NCBI RefSeq assembly: GCF_020883455.1
Contig: NZ_CP086615.1
Location: forward strand, 3,224,001-3,288,000
Reading direction: 5' to 3'
DNA length: 64,000 nt
DNA from: Spiribacter halobius
Lineage (GTDB): Bacteria > Pseudomonadota > Gammaproteobacteria > Nitrococcales > Nitrococcaceae
This document shows positions 45,187 to 52,925 of this stretch, in pieces. The translations under genes were made by a program, and so were the position numbers. Every line of letters starts with the position of its first letter. Within the stretch, counting starts at the first letter, position 1. The notes under the pieces are model-generated. The model saw only the letters and a program-made list of their open reading frames with translations, was not told the origin of the DNA and searched no databases.

Positions 45187-45312
45187 GGGCGTCACGGCCT
45201 GGAAGAAATACCCGCACCCTGTACCCTTCCTGCGGATGGCCCGACTGGCGTCGGACCTGAGCGCCCGGGGTCAGGGACTGGGAGCGTTGGCTCTGCTCGC
45301 AGCCATTGAGGA
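45187..45312 (+). pseudogene. fragment of a GNAT toxin gene
   Basis: About 125 bp are closely similar to 11478-11603 (KYPHPVPFLRMARLASDLSA and RGQGLGALALLAAIE). It has no start and runs straight into transposase sequence at GCCATTGAGGAGGCG. The join uses ATTGAGGA, present in both parents. Confidence 0.8.
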
Positions 45313-45530
45313 GGCGCTGCCCATCGGCTGCCGCCACTGCGCAAGCGAGCGTGATGCGAAACGGCACCCGGCTCGGGCTCCAGCGCTGGCTGTGCCGGGA
45401 TTGCGGGCGAAGCTGCACGGCGACCATCGGCACCGCGCTCTCGCGCCTGCGGGGCAAGCACAAGTCCGAGACCTACGCCCGATGCCTGGATCAGGGGATG
45501 ACCGTGCGGGAGGCCGCCGAGGAGGTGGGT
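45305..45530 (+). mobile_element. internal fragment of IS1595-like transposase
   Basis: The sequence reads EEALPIGCRHCASE, then (after a small frameshift or deletion) NGTRLGLQRWLCRDCGRSC, TALSRLRGKHKSE and LDQGMTVREAAEEVG. It matches the transposase N-terminal half at 13571-13879 and 9600-9870. It ends at GTGGGTCAGTTTAGGTGGCC (45524 on), which looks like the end of a different element. Neither IS end is present. Confidence 0.8.
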
Positions 45531-45707
45531 CAGTTTAGGTGGCCACTGACACCGCCCCAGCGGGCAGACGCTCGTTGCCCCAGCAAGGCGCCGGCTGCAG
45601 GCCCCGGTTTCATGCTTCGGATGGAGTGGCCCAGAGGAGACACGAATCAGCGGGGTGTGGAGCGCCGATAGGGCATCGATTGACTCGGCGTGTGCCCTCG
45701 TACAATC

Positions 45708-45756
45708 TGACCTATATAAAGCTCAAATCTATATGAAATGGTTCATATATAGGTCA
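45708..45756 (+). promoter_or_regulatory. nested inverted repeats upstream of hipB
   Basis: Outer arms TGACCTATATA (45708-45718) and TATATAGGTCA (45746-45756) are perfect 11-bp inverted repeats. Inside lies a second palindrome, ATATGAA-ATGG-TTCATAT (45731-45748). They end 12 bp before the hipB ATG at 45769. HipB-like repressors bind such sites cooperatively, so this is the likely operator of hipBA. Confidence 0.7.
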
Positions 45757-45768
45757 GGGCGGTTTGCG

Positions 45769-46107
45769 ATGGCGAAGATACACAAGCGGACCTATTCGCG
45801 CTACGCGCTCGAGGCCCTGGCGTTGCTGGGCAAGTCGATCCGGCTCGGGCGCATGCAGCGCCGGCTCACCGCCCAGGAGCTCGCCGAGCGTATCGGCGTC
45901 TCGCGCAGCACCCTTCAGCGCATCGAAAAGGGCGACCCCAGGGTGGAGATCGGGCTGGTGCTAGAGGCGGCCACCATCGTCGGCGTCAAACTGTTCGACG
46001 CTGACGAGAAGGGCATTGCGGCCCTTACGGCCCGGACAGACGACCGCATCGCGCTGCTGCCGAGGCACGTCTACAAGGCCGGCAGGCGGGTCGAGGATGA
46101 GTTCTAG
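45769..46107 (+). CDS. hipB: HipB-like antitoxin (XRE helix-turn-helix)
   Basis: The 112-residue product starts at MAKIHKRTYSRYALEAL; the longer frame would include the operator. The HTH is GRMQRRLTAQELAERIGVSR, then STLQRIEKGDPRVEIGLVLEAA. The C-terminus (DDRIALLPRHVYKAGRRVEDE) would contact HipA. The stop overlaps the hipA start by 11 bp. It represses the operon and neutralises the kinase. Confidence 0.88.
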   Translation: MAKIHKRTYSRYALEALALLGKSIRLGRMQRRLTAQELAERIGVSRSTLQRIEKGDPRVEIGLVLEAATIVGVKLFDADEKGIAALTARTDDRIALLPRHVYKAGRRVEDEF

Positions 46108-47413
46108 TATTCCAGAATACGACGAGGCCTATGTCTGGGCCTGGCTGCCGGGCGCGACCGAGCCGGTCGTCGCCGGGCGACTCCACGCCCATGACGGGGT
46201 GGTGAGCTTCAATTACGGCAAGAGCTATCTCGCACGATCAGATGCGATTCCGCTTTACCTGCCGGAGCTGCCACTGGAAGCCGGCGAACTGCCGCTGCTC
46301 CCCGGCCTCACCATGCCCGGCTGCATTCGCGACGCCGCGCCCGACGCCTGGGGTCGCCGCGTCATCCTCAATCGCAAGCTTGGCGTCAGGGCTGACGAGT
46401 TCACGCAGGTCGATCTCCCGGAGCTGGCCTTCCTGCTGGAATCCGGCTCCGACCGGATCGGCGCGCTCGATTTTCAGCGCTCGCCGACGGTGTACGAGCC
46501 GCGCTCGCCGGTCAATGCGACGCTCGAAGAGCTGATGGACGCCGCCGAGCGGGTGGAGAAGGGCATTCCGCTCTCGCCGGACCTCGATCAAGCGCTCCAT
46601 CACGGCACCTCGATCGGCGGCGCGCGCCCGAAAGCCCTGATCGAGGACGGCGGGGTGAGGCATGTCGCCAAGTTCTCCTCGTCCTCCGACCTCTACAGCG
46701 TCGTCAAGGGCGAGTTCATCGCGATGCGGCTCGCCCGTCATTGCGGCATCGACGCGGCACCGGTTTCGCTGGTCCGCGCCGGTGGCAAGGATGTCCTGCT
46801 GGTCGAGCGCTTCGACCGGGCGCGCGCTGACGGGGGCTGGCAGCGGCATGCGATGGTCTCGGGCCTCACGATGCTTGGCCTCGATGAGATGCTGGCGCGC
46901 TACGCCAGCTATCAGGATCTCGCCGAGATCATCCGCCATCGCTTCACGGCGCCGGCCGAGACGCTGCGCGAGCTCTTCGCCCGCATCGTCTTCAATATCC
47001 TTTGTGGCAACACCGACGATCACGCCCGCAACCATGCGGCCTTCTGGGATGGCGCGACGCTCACCCTCACGCCCGCCTATGATATCTGCCCGCAGGGGCG
47101 GTCCGGCCAGGAAGCGACGCAAGCCATGCTGATCAGCGGCCAGAACCGCATGAGCCGGATGGCCTCATGCCTTCAGGCCGCGCACCACTTCCTGCTGTCC
47201 GAGGCTGACGCGATTGCGCTCATAGAGTGTCAACTCGCCCGTATTGGCGAGAATTGGCGTCCTGTCTGCGACGAAGCGGAGCTTGGAGAGGCAGACCGCA
47301 ACCTGTTCTGGGGGCGTCAGTTCCTCAACCCCTACGCCTTTACGGCACTGGAGGGGCGCGCGGGTGCCATCAAGACGCTGGCCGAGGACATTCGCGACGA
47401 CGCTTCGGCGTGA
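46097..47413 (+). CDS. hipA: HipA-family serine/threonine kinase toxin
   Basis: The product has 438 residues. Conserved elements: the phosphorylation loop TSIGGARPK (171-179), ATP-binding VAKF (K192), the hinge LVERFDR, the catalytic NTDDHARN (305-312) and PAYDI (D329). HipA kinases phosphorylate glutamyl-tRNA synthetase or related synthetases and induce persistence. The N-terminal HipA_N part is present (WLPGATEPVVAGRL, LPGCIRDAAPDAWG-type region). All key residues are intact. It is coupled to hipB by overlap. Confidence 0.92.
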   Translation: MSSSIPEYDEAYVWAWLPGATEPVVAGRLHAHDGVVSFNYGKSYLARSDAIPLYLPELPLEAGELPLLPGLTMPGCIRDAAPDAWGRRVILNRKLGVRADEFTQVDLPELAFLLESGSDRIGALDFQRSPTVYEPRSPVNATLEELMDAAERVEKGIPLSPDLDQALHHGTSIGGARPKALIEDGGVRHVAKFSSSSDLYSVVKGEFIAMRLARHCGIDAAPVSLVRAGGKDVLLVERFDRARADGGWQRHAMVSGLTMLGLDEMLARYASYQDLAEIIRHRFTAPAETLRELFARIVFNILCGNTDDHARNHAAFWDGATLTLTPAYDICPQGRSGQEATQAMLISGQNRMSRMASCLQAAHHFLLSEADAIALIECQLARIGENWRPVCDEAELGEADRNLFWGRQFLNPYAFTALEGRAGAIKTLAEDIRDDASA

Positions 47414-47794
47414 AAACGGGCGGCCTGGGCGGCGGAGCGCTTCGCTTTCATCGTGGAGTGCCTTCGCGCGGCACTCGCTGTCATTGAGAATGGAAAACAC
47501 AAAAGGGGGCTCCATCGGGAGCGGGTGAGCATCGAAGCCTGACGGCGGGCGCTCGTCAGCCGGCGCCATGCTCTCCGACCCGCGCTGCCGACAAGTCGGC
47601 CAGTGATCGCTGCGGTCGGGGAACCTGGGTGATACCGCACCCACCCGGCCAGCGGCACCGCCCTGCCTTGCTGCCTGTGCGTCGCGGCATACCCACAAAC
47701 GGGGTCGCGCGATCCGCGGGAGTGCCCATACTCACGGAGGGCATCGGCCCGCCGGCGCGTCGGCTGGCCCGTTGAAAAGGCCATGGGGGGAGCC
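47414..47794 (+). other. gene-free stretch
   Basis: No gene, RNA or repeat recognised. The end carries the GGGGGGAG ribosome site of the lipoprotein gene at 47795. Confidence 0.4.
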
Positions 47795-48934
47795 ATGAAC
47801 CTCACGACCCGTCCGATAGGGGCTCTCGCTCCGTTGTTTCTTGCACTGGCCATGTCGGCCTGCACCAAGCCTTACGCCAGCCCTGAATTCCACCCGGATC
47901 CGCCGCGGATCCGGGGGATCGCTAGCGCGCTCGATCCGCAGCGCCCGGTGGACGTCATCACCATCCACGGCATGTGCCACCGCGCCAGGGGCGAATGGAT
48001 GGCCACCATGCACGAACGACTCGCCTCGCTGCTCGGCGGCAGATCCGGTGCTACCCCGCAGGCCGAGCGGTCGTTTGGCCGTGTGCAACTCCGCCACGGC
48101 ATTATCGAGACCGAGCAGGGCATGGTGCGGCATCACGCCATCGTGTGGTCCCCTTTCACCGCCGAGCGCAAGCGCGGTCTCTGCTACGACAGCACGGCCG
48201 ACGGCAGCGAGCCCGTGGGCAGCTGCGCGATCACCGATGGCGCGCCGGCCACACTCCCGGTTCGGCGGGCACCCTTTAACTCAGGGCTAAAGGCCAGCCT
48301 GCTTAACGACTGCCTCGCGGATGCCGTCATCTACGCGGGCGAGGCAGGCGACGAGCTTCGCGACCAGGTAGCGCAGGCCGTCGTGCGCGCACTCGCCGGT
48401 GCCGCGGCAGCGCCGATGGCAACGGAGCAAGCGAGCCTGCTTGCCCAGGAACGCAGGAACCCGCTTTTCTTCATCAGCGAGAGCCTTGGCAGCCGCATTC
48501 TCTTCGACGCGCTCCGGCAGCTGCAGATCGAGCTTGCCGACGGCCCCGCGGCGCTTCAGGCGACCCGCGCCCGCACCCGGCAGGTCTTCATGGTGGCGAA
48601 CCAGATTCCGATCCTCGATCTCGCCCGCCCGGAGGGCGACGAGGATAGCCTCCAGCGCTTCGCCCGGGGCCCGGAGGGGGAGTTCGGGCTGGAGGGCCCA
48701 CTTCCCATTGTCGCCTTCTCCGACCCGAACGACCTCCTCTCCTACACCCTCCACGGCAGCCGCTACGAGCACGACGACAAGCTCGTCATTCAGGACGTCC
48801 TGTACTCGAACGCGTACACCTTCTTATGGTTCGCTGAACGGCCAACATTGGCGCACACGGCCTACCTGGAGCAGCCGCCGCTGCTCGAGATCATCGCGTG
48901 CGGGTCACCGAAGGAGCCGGACTGTCCACGGTGA
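47795..48934 (+). CDS. lipoprotein with alpha/beta-hydrolase-like features
   Basis: The 379-residue product starts at MNLTTRP (47795) behind GGGGGGAG. A signal peptide ends in a lipobox-like LAMSAC, so it is probably membrane-anchored. A strand VDVITIHGMCH near residue 50 resembles the oxyanion strand (HG) of alpha/beta hydrolases. FFISESLGSRILFDAL carries a possible nucleophile elbow with Ser230 (SES-LGS, close to GxSxG). A C-terminal His (e.g. LHGSRYEHDD) could complete a triad. No named family was recognised; a secreted esterase or lipase is an inference. Confidence 0.6.
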   Translation: MNLTTRPIGALAPLFLALAMSACTKPYASPEFHPDPPRIRGIASALDPQRPVDVITIHGMCHRARGEWMATMHERLASLLGGRSGATPQAERSFGRVQLRHGIIETEQGMVRHHAIVWSPFTAERKRGLCYDSTADGSEPVGSCAITDGAPATLPVRRAPFNSGLKASLLNDCLADAVIYAGEAGDELRDQVAQAVVRALAGAAAAPMATEQASLLAQERRNPLFFISESLGSRILFDALRQLQIELADGPAALQATRARTRQVFMVANQIPILDLARPEGDEDSLQRFARGPEGEFGLEGPLPIVAFSDPNDLLSYTLHGSRYEHDDKLVIQDVLYSNAYTFLWFAERPTLAHTAYLEQPPLLEIIACGSPKEPDCPR

Positions 48935-48991
48935 TCGAACAGCGCCTCAGGCTGGCGGCGGAGGACCCGGTCTGCCGCACCTCGGCTACGC

Positions 48992-50920
48992 ATCGAGTAG
49001 CCGGGGCGGTCACCCGCCCCGGCTCTCACACCACCGTACGTACGGGTCCGTATACGGCGGTTCACGTAGTGCTCGCAAGTCGACGGTGCTCGCCAAGGAA
49101 GCTCACGAGGCCCTGACGGTGCAGCCAGCGCGCGGGGATGGCCGCGTGCATGTGAGCCGCCCCCGCGTTCCACCACGGGCCGCGCCCGTTAGTGGCGGAG
49201 CGATACGCCCGCAGGCGCTCGACACCGTGCTGCATCAGCCGCCGGGCGCGGGTGCGCCAGTGCTTCCACTGCCGCCATAGCAGGCAGCGCAGGCGGCGCC
49301 GGAGCCACTGGTCCAGCGCCTCGAACGCCGCCTTGGTCTCGGCAAGGCGGAAGTAGGCCACCCAGCCCCGGATCACCGGCTGCAGCGCCGCCAGCACCCG
49401 CTGCAGGTTGCGGCCCCGCCCGCGGCGCAGCGCGGCCCGCAGGCGGGCCTTGAGCCGCTGCACCGAGCTGGGGGCGACCCGCAGCTTCGGCTCGCGGTGC
49501 GCGGTCATGGTGTAGCCGAGCAGCGTGCGCTTCCACGGGCGGTCCACCGCGCTCTTCTCACGGTTGACCACCAGGCGCAGCCGCCGCCACAGGAACCGCT
49601 CCAGCGACGCCAGCACACGCGCACCCGCCTCGGGCGAGCACACGTAGACGCTGACGTCATCGGCATGGCGCACGAAGCGGTGGCCGCGCCGCTCCAGCTC
49701 CCGGTCCAGCTCGTCCAGCAGGACGTTCGAGAGCAGCGGCGACAACGGCCCGCCCTGCGGCGTCCCCGCCGCTCGCGGCGAGACCACGCCGCCGGCCATC
49801 ACGCCGGCCTGCAGGTAGCGCCGGATCAGGCGCAGCACCCGCTTGTCCTTGATCCGACGCGCCAGCCGGGCCATCAGCACGTCGTGATTGACCCGGTCGA
49901 AGAACTGCGCCAGATCGAGGTCCACGACCCAGCGCCGCCCCGCCGCCACGTGCCCGCGGGCACGCTCAACGGCCTGATGGGCACTGCGCCCCGGGCGGAA
50001 GCCGTAGCTGTCGCCCGAGAATGTCGGGTCGAGGATCGGGGAGAGCACCTGCACCAGCGCCTGCTGGATCAGCCGGTCGATCACGGTCGGGATGCCCAGT
50101 GCCCGGGAGCCACCTCCGGGCTTGGGGATCCTTACCTCCCGTACCGGCGAGGGACGGTACCTCCCCTCCAGCAGCCGCTCGCGGATCGACGGCCAGTGCG
50201 CCTGGCAGTACGCCCACAGCTCATCGACGGTCACCCCATCGATGCCCGCGGCGCCCTTGTTGCGCACCACCCGCCGGTACGCCGCCATCAGATTCTCGCG
50301 ACACAGCGCCGCCTCCAGCAGCGCCGTCGACTCGGACCCGGCTCGCCTCGAGCGCACCGCAGCCGCTTGGCGTCCATCACCCGTACCTCCGACGGTTCCG
50401 CCGTCAGCCCTCCGGGGATGCGGCAACCTCTCAGCCGCCTCGCCTACGCCTGCTTCGGCCATCGAGCACTCCAGTGCCGGATCGGCTCTACGCGTTCGGC
50501 CCTTCGCCGCCCTGTGCCGGCGACTACTATGGCCTCGGCTGACTTCTGCCGGCCCCTCGCGGCACCTCGCGGCGCCGCTAGCTCACAGCAGGCCGACAGA
50601 CCTCCCGGGCTAAGACGCGTGACCTTCACTCCACGCCCGCCGCATATACGTATCGCCGCTCCGGGTGACATCGGGTTCACAGAACTTGGCCTGCTCGCCC
50701 ACAACGACACGCCTCCTATGCGGTTCCTGTTCGTCGGGTCGGAGATTCGCCTGCGGCTTCCTTCAGACAGCACCTCGCGATGATGCCCTTGCCGTTCGGC
50801 TCGCGGTTCCCGTCACCAGGGCCCGCAGGGGACTTCCACCCCCAGGTCACTTCCCGGCTCACTTTCGCTCACCGGTTATCCAGCGCCGGTCACGGCGCTG
50901 GCGCGCCGTGCCCGGCGCAC
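48992..50920 (-). mobile_element. group II intron, full length
   Basis: On the minus strand it begins GTGCGCCGGGCACGGC at 50920 (GUGYG consensus). The conserved domain I start (GTGAGCGAAAGTGAGCC) and the GTGGAAGTCCCC region follow, then an intron-encoded reverse transcriptase. The 3' end has domain V (arms AACCGCCGTA and TACGGTGGT, with the bulge and GACC loop region), domain VI (CCGGGGCGGGTGACC hairpin) and ends CTACTCGAT at 48992. Length is 1.93 kb. It sits nine bases from a perfect 12-bp hairpin in the 5' exon, as seen with terminator-targeting introns. Confidence 0.88.
49062..50462 (-). CDS. ltrA: group II intron-encoded reverse transcriptase/maturase
   Basis: The product has up to 466 residues; the true start may be further in (for example near MAAYRRVVRN). 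RT blocks: NKGAAGIDGVTVDEL (RT0-1), RPSPVREVRIPKPGG, RALGIPTVIDRLIQQAL (RT2), SYGFRPGRSAHQAV (RT3), WVVDLDLAQFFDRVNHD (RT4) and GTPQGGPLSPLLSNVLLDELD (RT5). A maturase X domain (PVIRGWVAYFRL) follows; no HNH endonuclease. The catalytic box reads HADD instead of YADD (His near residue 266), which may impair activity. The stop codon lies in the start of domain V. Confidence 0.92.
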   Translation of the reverse strand: MAEAGVGEAAERLPHPRRADGGTVGGTGDGRQAAAVRSRRAGSESTALLEAALCRENLMAAYRRVVRNKGAAGIDGVTVDELWAYCQAHWPSIRERLLEGRYRPSPVREVRIPKPGGGSRALGIPTVIDRLIQQALVQVLSPILDPTFSGDSYGFRPGRSAHQAVERARGHVAAGRRWVVDLDLAQFFDRVNHDVLMARLARRIKDKRVLRLIRRYLQAGVMAGGVVSPRAAGTPQGGPLSPLLSNVLLDELDRELERRGHRFVRHADDVSVYVCSPEAGARVLASLERFLWRRLRLVVNREKSAVDRPWKRTLLGYTMTAHREPKLRVAPSSVQRLKARLRAALRRGRGRNLQRVLAALQPVIRGWVAYFRLAETKAAFEALDQWLRRRLRCLLWRQWKHWRTRARRLMQHGVERLRAYRSATNGRGPWWNAGAAHMHAAIPARWLHRQGLVSFLGEHRRLASTT

Positions 50921-50929
50921 CAAGACAGT

Positions 50930-50954
50930 GCCCGGCCGCGGTCCGCGGCCGGGC
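50930..50954 (-). terminator. perfect 12-bp hairpin at intron 5' exon
   Basis: Arms GCCCGGCCGCGG and CCGCGGCCGGGC flank a single T. It follows the hypothetical gene at 50983 and precedes the intron by nine bases (ACTGTCTTG on the minus strand). It is likely the gene's terminator and the recognition feature for the intron. Confidence 0.65.
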
Positions 50955-50970
50955 CGCGTGCGTGGCGCGC

Positions 50971-50995
50971 GTCAACCCCCAATCAGTACCGAGCC
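50971..50995 (-). mobile_element. solitary IS1595-like end
   Basis: Read on the minus strand from 50995, GGCTCGGTACTGATTGGGGG matches the other IS1595-like ends in this window. The hypothetical gene at 50983 terminates inside it, so its original C-terminus was probably replaced. Confidence 0.65.
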
Positions 50996-51417
50996 GCGGA
51001 CTCCCTGCGGAGCATACGGTGCTCGTTTCTGACGCCATTTGCGTCAACGAGCGAACTCCAGGCGGACTGGGCGGCCTCCCGGGTCACGCGAAGCTGCCTG
51101 CGATCCTGGAAAAGGGCCGGGGTGCGGATGAGTTCCACGAGGTACCAATCCTTCACGCCGCGGCGCAAAAGGGCACGGGTCGCCATGGGCGTGCCACGCG
51201 CACGGTACGCACTCGATGACACCGCGGCGAACAGCTCCCTTTCGCACCCCTTGCGTGCGCTTGGCGCAATGCCCATTCGCTCCAGTGTCGCTTCCGCCCT
51301 ATCGGCGGCCTGCTCAATGTCCGCTCGGCTCAATGTCCTTACCCTCGCCCGCCCCTGCTCATCAGCAAGGGCCTGCTCAATCAGCTTCGCATTGTCCTCG
51401 GCAATCCTGATCTTCAC
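50983..51417 (-). CDS. hypothetical protein, C-terminus formed by IS end
   Basis: The 144-residue product starts at a GTG (VKIRIAEDNAKLIEQAL) with GGAGG eight bases upstream and a TATAAT (51450-51445) further back. The region RVRTLSRADIEQAADRAEATLERMGI is helical. The middle (ELFAAVSSSAYRARGTPMATRALLRRGVKDWYLVELIRT) is not recognised. The last residues (RRESAARY) come from or next to the IS1595 end. Function unknown; it might be part of a mobile region. Confidence 0.55.
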   Translation of the reverse strand: MKIRIAEDNAKLIEQALADEQGRARVRTLSRADIEQAADRAEATLERMGIAPSARKGCERELFAAVSSSAYRARGTPMATRALLRRGVKDWYLVELIRTPALFQDRRQLRVTREAAQSAWSSLVDANGVRNEHRMLRRESAARY

Positions 51418-51450
51418 ACCACATCCTCCAGTTGCTGTGGTGCCATTATA

Positions 51451-52925
51451 ACCATTACCGTGCATAACGCACACTCCTGTCCGTAATAAATCGACACGCT
51501 TGATGGTCGAATACGGCGGCAGTCTCAGAACCGATTCGTTCTGCCAGGATTGCGGACCAGAATGCCCCGAAATCCGCGGTCACGATCATTCGGCATGCGC
51601 AATCAGCATTTGCGCCGGAACGCCCAGGGGAGCATCTGTATTGCCGGCCACGGCCCGATTGCACGCTTGCTGCTTCGGAACGCGGCGAGCGCGACACGGC
51701 GGTCAACTCTGTCGCCCTACCATTGGCCGCACTGAATCAGTTGCCCGTGGTGCGTGTCCGCTGACGCGAGGCGAGCCATTCCCACCGCGCGCCCTCCAGG
51801 ATGCCCGTCATCGCCCGATCGGCTTGCGCCGAATGGGCTTACGAAGATGCTTCACACCGGGCATCCGAAAGACGCGTTCTTGTTTTGGACTGGAGTCAGT
51901 TTTCCCGCTCGGAACAGCGCTCCCCCTTTCGCGCTGCCGGCGACACGCTCCCGTACGCCCCGCTGGACGGGAATCGGCAACGGCCCACGCCCTTGAGTCG
52001 CCCCGATCTTCTGGGCGAGCGCCATTTCCTTTTGGCCGCCACCACAGCGCCCAAAGCCGCCGTGATCCGCGCGACACGGATGGGCGGATACCCGGCATCG
52101 TTCCCATCACTCGCGCCGCGGAGCCTCCGGCCTTCGTGCCGAGACGACCACTGCCGCGCCGCCCCCCGTCTGTCGCGTACCGGCGGTTAGATATCTCGCA
52201 CCAGGAGCGGCTTCCCGTCGACGTGCCGCGGCTGATGAGGCAGCCCGCAACCGCGTCGGGAAGTCCCGAGTTTTGTCCGTTGTTTTACCCCGATCCGCAA
52301 AACCCGGGGTCATTCCCATGGCCCGTGGACTCGCCCCGCTGCCCTCCCCTCTTGGAAATTGGCCGCGTCAGCGGCCGGCGGTAAAGGGATTCCCACAGCT
52401 GCCCCGGATGATGCCCCTGCGGATAACCTTCAGCCCCCGCCAACGACACCCGAGTGGGGGGCGGCCATCCGGGGGGCGGGGGCGAGATCCGCCGTGCGCA
52501 CCGCGCCAGTCGCGACGCCAGATCACCACCACCGGGAGCGTCCGGCACGGCGGCTCCAATATCCCGGACGCAGGCACTCGGCGGCCCGGCTCGAGCACCC
52601 GCTCCGGCGCTTGTCCCCGCCGCGCGTGCGCCCGGTACCCCGATCATCGGGTCGAAGCGAAAGCGGCGGCGCAACGCCCAACCGCGACCACGCCCCACCC
52701 CGCCTCAGTGCACGGTCATCAGCCGAATCAGCGCCCAGGTCCCGGCCGCCGTGCATCACGCGCAGGAAGCACGCGGGGCTCTGGGACACGGGTCAGCGTG
52801 TGTCCGCGGGCGCGCGCTCAGACGCGCCCGCGCGTGCTCATCGTGGCGCACCCGACGCGGTCCGGGCGCCCGATGCCGCGCCCCAAATCACCGTCCAGGA
52901 TCCCGCGGCGGGCGCACTTTGAAGA
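51451..52925 (+). other. gene-free stretch of 1.5 kb
   Basis: Many overlapping frames are open because of base composition, but none has a ribosome site, consistent codon use or a known family. It separates the hypothetical gene from the helicase at 52926. No repeats were noticed apart from local GC-rich palindromes. Confidence 0.4.

Noticed and set aside
51500-52384. Plus-strand open frame of 294 codons in the 1.5-kb empty region
   Set aside because: Rich in Arg, Pro and Ser with no ribosome site or family motif, typical of a chance frame.
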